Source: Daedaleopsis sinensis | Lineage: Eukaryota; Basidiomycota; Agaricomycetes; Polyporales; Polyporaceae | Assembly: GCA_033807695.1 (NCBI GenBank) | Contig: CM066306.1 | Coordinates: 2,294,001-2,358,000, forward strand | DNA: 64,000 bases | Direction: 5' to 3' | Part shown: piece after piece, positions 55,827-64,000 of the stretch | How the letters are laid out: every line of letters starts with the position of its first letter | How positions within the stretch are numbered: the first letter of the stretch is position 1 | Notes under the pieces: model-generated | What the model saw: only the letters and a program-made list of their open reading frames with translations | Told to the model about the DNA's origin: nothing | The model's database searches: none | Position numbers and translations under genes: made by a program

Positions 55827-58800
55827 GCGGGCGAGCGGATTAGGCAGGTGTGCAAGAACGTCGGTGTGTGAACGAGCAGACAAGGCGGGGATACGTTGGG
55901 GGACGAGGGGAAAGGGTAGAGCAGCAAGGGCAAAGGGAGAAGTTGAAGAGACGGGGCATTTGTCTTATGGGCGATCTCTTATGAACGTGAAGAGCAAGTG
56001 GGATTGTGCAAGGAGGTCAGGGTGGTGGGCTAGACGCCCGCGCGTCCGGCTAGATGCTCCAAGAATTGGGATAGACAGTCAGATGATACCACGCTATCGT
56101 TCTGGGATCTTTCTCAATTATGCCTCTCATAGATTTCACAGATATGCTTCCGAACCTGCCATCGCGCACGAGCACTCTGTCCCATAGGCACCCGCCCTTC
56201 CCCGTCCACCCGGACGTCACTGGCCACCCGACGACCTCCGAGGACTTCAGCCCGCGTTCTCTCACAAGCGTGATTGCGAAGCGACTGACCCTTGGGAATC
56301 GCGGCTCGCGCTGACACGTCCAACTCGCTCAGATCGTCTAGGTTGCGATCGGCGAGCCCGGGCTGCAGCAGAGGCAGTCGGCATTCCCTTGCCCCGTCGC
56401 TCTCGACATGGGTGGACGATGGTGATCCGAGCCGTCCAAGGCGTGCAACCGCCTGGGAGGGCGATCTCGCAGGCTCTTGCAGGGTCGAATTGGGCGGATA
56501 AAAGGTTCAAGGTTGATGTTAAGTGCCAGCGCGCACTGCGACTTGCCCTCGGTAACTGCCGGAAACGGCAGGCTGGGCCCGCGGAGGGGCATCGGAGGCT
56601 GGAATAGGCAGGAGCGGACGACGTCAATCAGCCCCGAAGCTATGCTGCCAGGTTCATGCACACCAGATTGCCGACGACCTCCTCCAAGTCCCCGTCAGTC
56701 CTCCCACGCCCGCACCTCCCCATCTCCAATTGGCCTAACCAAAATTCGATGGCCTAGGTGATTCGCTGCTCTTCATGAACCTCCATCCATGAATATGTGC
56801 TAGGACCGCCCTGCTGCGCGTCACACTGCCCGAGCCCCGTCGTGGCCAGCCTGCACCTCCTCCTCGCACACACCACGGTGGCTCAGCACGTCGGTGCGAG
56901 CACGACGGACGCATGCCCACCTCGGTCCCATGCACAGCTCACAGGAACACCCCAACCACTGCTCCCGACCATGGCAGCGCTAGCCAACTTCCATCCACGA
57001 GGTCGCTGAGCGGGTTGGGCTCGCACCACCCGAACAACACGTAGAGCCCACGCAACGGCCCATCTCACAATGTTGAGCGCGGCCGCACTACGCACGACCA
57101 CATTCAGGCCACCATCCGCACGCTTCGGCCATGGTGCTCACGATGCACATACAGGACTTGGTCCCCCTTACGCCACCATACAACATTTGTGGCAGCGTAG
57201 TCGGATTTGGGGTTCGTTTTTCCAGGTCCGACGCGCGTCGCCTGCTCCTCCATCGTTTCTGGCATTTGTTATGACGAACGCAGCTAGGGGAGCGCGGTGG
57301 CATGCGACACATATAGACGACTTGGGAAACACAAGTGAACGGCGGCACTCATGGATCGACGTCCTTGTTCTCGGCCAGGATAAATTCGGTTGTGAAGGCC
57401 CAGGTCGCCAGTACAAGACTACCTTTCATGCCTGTACCATCCCTTCCAGCGCCTCCAAATGCGGATAATGCGTATGGCTCTGACCACGAAATATTCTTGG
57501 GGCTTCCCTACTCATGTCAGCCCACCTTCGTGCCCTTGGTCTCGAAGGCCATCACTTAGAGTTATGGTGCTTCCAATTCCTGAAGCAGCTCCTTACGTTC
57601 CCCACGCGAGGACATCGGGCGCAAGCAGCCCACTGCGGATACGTACGCTCAACCAGCCCGCCAGCCGAAACAGCCCTGCGCTTTCCCGAGCTGGGAAAGC
57701 CTTGTGACATCACGAACACCGCTGGGGGGCCCAGCAGCGAAGCGTCCGCGTTCGCGCGCGACTCGCATGTGCAGCACTCGGGAAGATCAGAACGTTCGCG
57801 CGGACGCACGCTGCCTCTTTCATTTCGCTGACCTCGGCGACTCGCGCCGTTCTCGTCGACCAATGGTGAGAGCGGCCCCCAACGGCATAGACGAGGCCCG
57901 GGCTCAGCCCGAGGGAACGTACGAAAGAGGATTCATTGAGGGAGCGCACCTGCTCCTTCGTCTTCGACGCGCATTCAAACGTCGACCTCCAGGGCGTGCA
58001 CCAGAAGGCGGGCACAGGGTGCAATTTTCGTAACAGTTGGGTGTTCCGGAGGAAGCTAGAAGCTGGAAGCCCCACGAACCGCTACGCAGGAAACTTCTCA
58101 CCCCGCCTCGGTTGGCTCGATTCGCGTTCCCAGTGTGCGCAGGACTTGCTCTGTGATCGACCGCGATCCAGGCCGGCCGTGAGGGTTGAGATTGGGTAGG
58201 TTTGGCGGGCGCCTGGCGTGCGGTGGAACCCTATTCGAGGCCGCTCTCCTCCTGGATCCTCGTCCGGAGTCGCTCCCCGGTATGCTGGGGAGAGAGATCG
58301 GAAGACGTCGGACGTCAGTGCAGCACAAGGCTGGTGCGCTAGTGGTGCACGCAGCTCGGTCCTTGCGACTGCGTGGCCGACAACGCCTTCTCCCGCGGTG
58401 GCAATGCCGTGCCCAGGGAACGCACTCTGTCTGCCGATGGACCCTCGATTGCGGGCATAAGAGGAATTTTTGGAACGCGTCGGGCATCCGTGCCTATGGC
58501 AGCAGACGTTCTGGCTCCTCCAGTAACGTGTCGCACGACGTCTTCGGCCGTCGGCAGGCCCGAACTTGGCCACTTGACGCAAGTTCGCTGGCTGAAACAC
58601 GCGGACGCTTGGAACCGTGCGCAGCGCCCTGGCGTCCGTAGAGCGCAAATGGCCGCGCGTATACCGCATACTCGAGAAGCAGCGACGGATGTGAACTCTG
58701 AATATTTTGAATCTCGAGCCCAAACGCGCGAAGCCTTCGAGCCGGTCCTTCCATTTTCCATCTTCGAGGAAGACCGTGCACGCACTGTGCTGATCGGGGA

Positions 58801-60357
58801 CAGATCAGTGAGCCGCCTCGGCGATATAGTCCATCGATGCGTCGCGGAACGTTCGTCCATCGAACCTTACCAACCTTGTACCAAGAGTTTCCCTGGTTGC
58901 GCCCACCGGCGAGCGACCAGCATAATTGGGCCCAATCCATAGCGCTGGGGCTAGACGGCCGCTAGAAGGTCCGATATGAACGTGTGATCGTGCCAGCGAT
59001 TCGAGTTGTGGGATACGCGAAGGTATCCCCTACAGTCGACCTTGGAGTCTACGGCGCCGTTTGCAAATTGAGATCTTGCTTATGCTTGTCCTGTACGCTG
59101 GTACAATTGCCCGTCCGGTCTCGCGAAATAAACAATGGCGGACCGCGGTGGCATGTCGGAGCGAGAAATAAAACAATGAATAGCGGTCCCTGGATTACGG
59201 GGACAAAGGGACGGCTTGAAGCATGTGTTTGACATCAAAGCTGTAAAGATCCACGTGTAGAAGGACGCGCTCATAGTAGCTTGCAACGTTGCACATGCAC
59301 TGGCAGGCGACCTCGCAGGCCGTCCGTTTGTTCATTGATCCAGGGGCGCGCACTCTAGAATCCTCGGCGGCGGATGGGTGCCACTGCCATGATCGCAGAA
59401 CGTGTTCTGGACGACAGGAAACAGTCAGCATGATAATATAGAGCGAAGTGTGCGAGAACCCCGGGGATCGTGTGCTTCATTCTTGTCCTGGCGACTGTCA
59501 AAACCACAGCACTGGTCAATGAAGCTGGGCCCAGCCGCATTATGCGCACCCATAGGTTGACTTATGCTGCTGCATGTGTGTCGATAGTCGGCTCACGCCG
59601 CGCTCATGCAGTACATACCACGTCCATGTGAAGATGACCACGTACCTGCATCGAGAAGCCTCGCGCAACTGCGGGAAGCCCGCGGACAAGAAGGAGATCC
59701 TACAAGCGCAGTCTAAGTGTGTCGGACTTCAATTGCGTTCCTTGCGCTCCCACCATGATAAGTGACGGTGCTGTTACGATATTATAGAACAGTTACACAC
59801 GATAGACGAACTCCGAAAGCGTCCCTGCAACTCAACAAATATGAGAACGGGGTGCAAGCGGGCTAGCAAAATTGTTACAAGACATGTTATAGGATGTCTT
59901 CACGTGCGGGGAACGGAATGGGGTCGACAGTACGCGCCGCCTCGCCGTAGGTCAGCACACCGACGTACGGCATTACGTTATACTTTAGAGTATAATGAGC
60001 GGGAAGCGCATTCCTATAAACATAGAATAATAGTCAATATGCGCTCTTGGCTGGTCAATTGCAAGGTAGGAGGGGGATAGATGACTTCCATGGCCTGCTC
60101 TGCGATCATAACGCCGAAAAATCGGATTGCACCCGCTTACATGAGGGGGTGCAAGGCACCCACCACACGTTCACGCATGTAGAGAGGTAAAGTTCGCGGT
60201 CTCGAGCGGTGAGGGTCATGGTCTCGAACAGACAGCGATGCAGTCACAAATGATGTTGAGACGTGAAACATCGGTTGGAGTGCGGCACGCACACGGCGTG
60301 GATGCGGCACCGAACAATGTCGAACGATGTGAGAATGGAGGGGATTGGGGGACTTAC
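55827..60357. other. Gene-poor region, no supported gene
   Basis: About 4.5 kb. It starts with the promoter and leader of the C-terminal Zn2Cys6 regulator (to about 56100). The part at 56800-58950 is GC-rich with long overlapping frames on both strands (up to 213 codons, minus strand 58082-58723), none with a known motif or splice support. From 59000 to 60357 the DNA is more AT-rich and should contain the missing 3' exon of SPC3, which could not be placed. Confidence 0.5.
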
Positions 60358-60925
60358 TTGAAAGACGTGCTCAGTTCACGGAACACGTACTTGTTTCGTT
60401 CGGCGGTAGACAGTCGCGCATCTTCCTTCCGTTGGATTATGCGATCCCAGATGACGACTTCGTTTTTCACCTAGAAGAGAGATCTCGTTGACGTCACTGT
60501 GGTCCAGAATACGGGCTGGACTCACGCCTTCCTTGGTCTCGTACTCGGCACTAACGTACAAAAACAGCTGCTTGGTGTTCCAGTTGAACAGAGGGGTGAG
60601 GTCTGGGTCAAGCCTCAGCGTCATCGCCCGAGTACTCCGAACACGGACTGACCAGCCGTGAGATTGAAGTTGAGGAACGCGAAGTCCTGGTCCTTGTTTC
60701 GGTATCGACGCGCATTGCCCGGGAATCTGTGTCCTGTAGTGTGAGATATGGGCGACGTAGCATCTGAAAGACCACGGACACTTGAATCGAGGCCACCGTG
60801 ACTTCGCCTTTGGCAGGATACGGAGTGAAGACGAATGAGGATACAGCGATGGCGGCAAGGAGAGTCATGAGGCAGGTCGAGAGCATGGCCGAGACATTGT
60901 TGATACGTGCATAGATAGAGTGCAT
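60358..60925 (-). CDS. SPC3: Signal peptidase complex subunit 3, 3' end unresolved
   Basis: The start MHSIYARINNVSAMLSTCLM and the single membrane segment (MTLLAAIAVSSFVFTPYP) begin a type II protein of the ER. Later segments are VTVASIQVFPGNARRYRNKD, QDFAFLNFNLTADLTPLFNW, NTKQLFLYVSAEYETKEGVK and NEVVIWDRIIQRKEDARLS, then KYVFRELSTSFK. This is a clear match to SPC3/SPCS3, a subunit of the signal peptidase complex that trims secretory signal peptides. Introns are in phase. After the GTAAGT donor at 60357 a last exon of about 40 residues (beta-strand and VP motif) is expected at lower coordinates; I could not find it convincingly. The gene is divergent from the acyltransferase 283 bases away. 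Confidence 0.88.
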
Positions 60926-61208
60926 TTTGTCGAGTTGTCCAGTGCCGTGAACAGGCGAGAGAGGTGGTTGTCTGGTCGAAGTGCTAGCCACCGCCGCCAG
61001 ACACGTACACGGTCCTGTACAGAGCACGTGCACGCGCGTAGCCCAGACGCCCGCCACCATGTCAGGGACCCGTCCGGGCCGCCCCCATAAACGGAAGTAT
61101 GGGGAGGAGCTGCCGGTGGCAGAACAATGATGGGGCACATCCTTGTCTCCTCCCCGTCACCGTATCGCGACCTCGTTTCTTGCTGAGCAGCCTGAGCTCT
61201 TTCTGGAC
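60926..61208. promoter_or_regulatory. Shared divergent promoter region of SPC3 and the acyltransferase
   Basis: Only 283 bases lie between the two start codons. The sequence is mixed and contains no clear TATA box. Both genes act at the ER, but shared control is only an inference from spacing. Confidence 0.45.
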
Positions 61209-64000
61209 ATGTCGGACGCCTATCTCGTTCACAAAACGCTACGTCAAATCGCTGGCTGGGCCGTTGTCTCGTTCTTCACGGAAATTCACGTCATTGGGGG
61301 CGAGAATGTACCGAAGCACGGTCCTATAATTGTGTGAGTTTCTCTTGCTTCCAGACTCTCCACATGTCCATGTCAAGCCGTGGTCAAGCTGTGGTCTGTT
61401 GAGCGACGAGCAGAGAACCGTATGATCGTCCTAGTGTTCCGACACGGAAGCAGCATGTTTCATGCGAGGAGGCTTCGCGTGGCATGCCGTTATCGTGCGT
61501 ACTCCTTCAGGCACTGAGCATCCATGACACAATAGTGCCAGCAGCTGCGACACGCGGCAGCGAGTCTATCTTGGAATAACCATCGGACCTGCGTCCGTTT
61601 TGGGCATGACGGGTTAGGCAATGCGGTTCGGGAGTTTAACCTTCGGAGGCAATATCCTGAACGTGCTGCTCCCAAGTCTTCGTGGATTCCAAACGTAGAA
61701 GCGTGCCGACTATCGTCGTGATCACACCATGTGCCATGCAAACTTGCATGTCCATTCACGGTTATGACCGAAGACTCACCTTCGTCTTCGCAAATTCGTT
61801 TCTTGCATGAAGCCCAAATGTGTTCCATGCTGATAATGGCTCTAGAACTGCAACACATCACAACATGATGCTTGACCCAGCGGTCCTATGTATGTGACTT
61901 GTCGCTGATTACTTGCTGGACTTCGCCCACTCAACCCCATGTAGCTTGTGCATTTCCATACAAGAGGGTCCTTCACTACTGGGCGAAAGGTACGACCTCT
62001 TCCCTAGAACTATACTTCGCGGCACTTAGCGGCGGCTTCTAGCCTCGTTGTTTGCAAACCCTGCGGTGAAGTACATCCTCACGTCCGCTGGAAACATTCC
62101 GGTGGACCGCAAGGCTGCAGACAAGCGCAAGTTGTTCCATGGAACATTCCGTGCATTAGCGAGAGGGAAAGCAGTCGCCTTATTCCCCGAAGGAACCAGC
62201 TATACAGAGCCCCAAATCATGCAGGTCAAGGATGGTGCAGCATGGGCTGCCCTTGAGTACATGAAATGGGCGCAAGAGAACCCTGATAAAGTAAGGAAGG
62301 GGGCAGAGGAGGTCATGATCGTCCCGGCCGCAATTGTGTATACGAACAAATCCAAGTATCGCAGTCAGGTCAGTCGCGCTGAGGTCATCTATGACGATCG
62401 TATTGTTGACGTTCTTACGTCTAGGCGATCATGGAGTAGGTCATGCTGCCTGGTGTCCGTAAGAGACTGAGTTTCATCTCTTGGTTGGTAGATTTAGTCA
62501 GCCTATCAGGATGCAAGTCTACATGGACCAGTTCATGTCCGGAGAGGAGGGAGCACCTCGGGCAGCGGTCAAGCGTTTAACGGCGGCGATTGAACAAGAG
62601 CTCACACAGACCACAATCAATGCACCCGACTGGTCAGTGGTTTAATGAATTCCCTCCTTCGTCAGATTCTAAAATTTCGCACTTACTTCTACAGGGACAC
62701 ACTGTACGCTGCTCGGATGGCAAGGGACCTTCTATGGCCTGACGAGCGGTCAATCAATCTCGACGACTTTGTGACAATCTCTCAAACGTATGCTTTAGGT
62801 TCCGGTACATCATCCGAGGGTACAAGTTCACTGACTTCCATGCTCGCAGTCTGGTCGACCTCTTCTCAACACCTGACCTGGTCCCCAATATCAACACTAT
62901 CAGAAGGCATCTCCTCACGTATTACTCGCTGCTGGAGTCCACACACCTTACGAATGCTGTCCTGTCTTCCCTGCCTCTGCCTGCAACTCTGGACCCGCGG
63001 CAAACGGTGCCTCTCCCTAGCCGCCTCCTCACGCTTAGCATTCTCGTCCGGGACACGATCGCGCTCATACTTCGCCTCCCATTCTCATTCCTACCTCTCG
63101 TGCTTCATGCTCCGGCATACGTTATGGGTCGGTTCGGTGCGCGGTTCGTCGAAGACGAAGAAGAGACTCAAGCGCAGAATAAAGTGGTATTCGGTCTGCT
63201 CCTCTTGCTTATGGTATACCCGGCTGCGTTCTTTTTCGTCTGGGCCTTCCTCTGGTACACGCCGGTCGGCGCCCTCGTCGCGCTGTCCTTCGTCTTCGTA
63301 CTCGCCATGTATCACAATTCCCTGATCAACGGTACGTTCCTCCCTTTTTCCGACGGTCCGCGTCCGGCCCATCACTGACACCTCCATCATCTGCCGTACA
63401 CGTAGACACCTACGACCGGTAAGTGCAACACTGAGGGCCACAAATTGCACGGTCCATAACTCTGTCTGACACGCGTTTGATCTCTGCACAGTGCCAAACG
63501 CCTTGTCGCCGCTTGGCGCGTCCTCGTCGGCGTCTGGGCACCCAAGCGATGGGACATGTCCCTTTCTGCGCTCGCGCAATACACCGTGCCCCGGGTCCCG
63601 CCAGAGAACCCGTGGATAGACCGCTCGAAAGCCAAATCGAAGTCCCGTCCGGCCACGCCAGGCATGTCCGCGTCTAATTCGTCCAATTCGCCCACACCCC
63701 CCTCGTCCTCGCCGCCGGCAACACCTCAAGCCGAGGGCAAGGGCAAACGCCGCCGCCCGCCCTCGCGCCGCCTCATCCGTCACGTCCTCCGCGCACGTGT
63801 CGAGGCCGCAAAGGCGCTCGCGTCGCTCTTCACGCAGCTCGCGCGGGCTTCCGACGAGAAACGCGTCTGTGCGTCCGTGCACCTCGCGCGGGCGTTCGGG
63901 GGGCAGGTCGACATGCCTGCAGAGCCTCAGGAGACGGACGACGGCATCGAGCCGCTCGCGGAGCCGATCGGGTGGCGGAAAGCTCGAGAGGTCGTCGCCT
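61209..64000 (+). CDS. Glycerol-3-phosphate/DHAP acyltransferase (GPT2/SCT1 type), 3' end outside window
   Basis: The model starts at MSDAYLVHKTLRQIAGWAVV and runs off the right edge. PlsC-type motifs occur in order: THHNMMLDPA (motif I, His-x4-Asp), GNIPVDRK (motif II), LFPEGTSYTEPQIMQVKDGA (motif III) and VPAAIVYTNKS (motif IV). Hydrophobic segments follow (VVFGLLLLLMVYPAAFFFVW, LVALSFVFVLAMY), then a Ser/Pro-rich linker and a basic region. Yeast GPT2 and SCT1, with this layout, catalyse the first acylation of glycerol-3-phosphate or DHAP at the ER to start phospholipid and triacylglycerol synthesis. The intron between GPIIV and TATHHN (61334-61847) is 514 nt, about ten times the usual size here. 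Other introns are short and in phase. Confidence 0.93.
61334..61847 (+). other. Unusually long (514-nt) intron in the acyltransferase gene
   Basis: The donor GTGAGT after ATTGT and the acceptor CTCTAG before AACTGCAACA restore V-T-A-T-H-H-N across motif I. The interior has no supported gene; a minus-strand frame of 123 codons (61490-61861) shows no recognisable motif. The length may reflect an insertion or a regulatory element. Confidence 0.8.

Noticed and set aside
58082..58723. 213-codon minus-strand frame
   Set aside because: It overlaps similarly long frames on the opposite strand; no motif, start context or introns support it.
61490..61861. 123-codon minus-strand frame in the long acyltransferase intron
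   Set aside because: No recognisable domain and no splice or promoter support. A nested gene was considered but not supported.
1..64000. CRISPR array, prokaryotic operon, plasmid origin, or a phage or defence island
   Set aside because: The sequence is intron-rich fungal nuclear DNA. No spaced direct repeats, integrase, transposase or reverse-transcriptase motifs were recognised in any frame.

Overview
The window looks like nuclear DNA of a filamentous basidiomycete, most likely an Agaricomycete (possibly Polyporales; the order is a guess). The coding regions are cut by many short introns of about 45-70 nt with GTRNGY-type donors. Intergenic DNA is GC-rich and carries C/T-rich leaders upstream of start codons. 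Several families present are typical of this group: a FunK1 protein kinase, a DUF6593-like protein, a cellobiose-dehydrogenase-type DOMON/cytochrome b561 protein and Zn2Cys6 regulators. All gene models were built by joining open frames at splice sites and checking phase and family motifs by eye. No database search was run.

Layout. Bases 1-2486 (+) hold the 3' part of a Zn2Cys6-type transcription factor. At 4742-14001 lies a compact housekeeping block: a DUF6593-like protein (-), an MMTAG2/C1orf35-like RNA-linked protein (-), the G-patch/R3H protein SQS1 (-) and, divergent from it, the ER SNARE USE1 (+). A gene-poor stretch follows from 14002 to 20550. At 20551-23646 are a large disordered protein and a small ORF (+). 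After a second gene-poor stretch with one hypothetical gene (-, 26482-27375) comes the densest part. It holds an amino-acid permease and a homocysteine S-methyltransferase (both +), ribosomal protein RPS0 (+), a FunK1 kinase (+), glucosamine-6-phosphate deaminase (-), a NIMA kinase (-) and two neighbouring cytochrome b561 genes (-). The last part holds a NIPA-type magnesium transporter (+), a regulator with a C-terminal Zn2Cys6 cluster (-), the signal peptidase subunit SPC3 (-, 3' end unresolved) and, divergent from it, a GPT2/SCT1-type glycerol-3-phosphate acyltransferase (+) that runs off the right edge.

How genes may work together. The permease and the homocysteine S-methyltransferase are adjacent and on the same strand. 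This recalls the S-methylmethionine pairs mmuP-mmuM of Escherichia coli and MMP1-MHT1 of yeast, and suggests a two-gene module for S-methylmethionine use. SQS1 and USE1, and SPC3 and the acyltransferase, each share a short divergent promoter region.

Most unusual structures. (1) The FunK1 gene is flanked by two copies of the RPS0 3' end, and a decayed piece of the downstream deaminase gene lies in its promoter, so it sits inside a duplicated RPS0/deaminase junction. (2) The permease contains an 8-nt internal exon bordered by a GC-AG intron. (3) Four introns with GC-AG borders were found in three genes. No clearly new defence, mobile or secondary-metabolite system was recognised.
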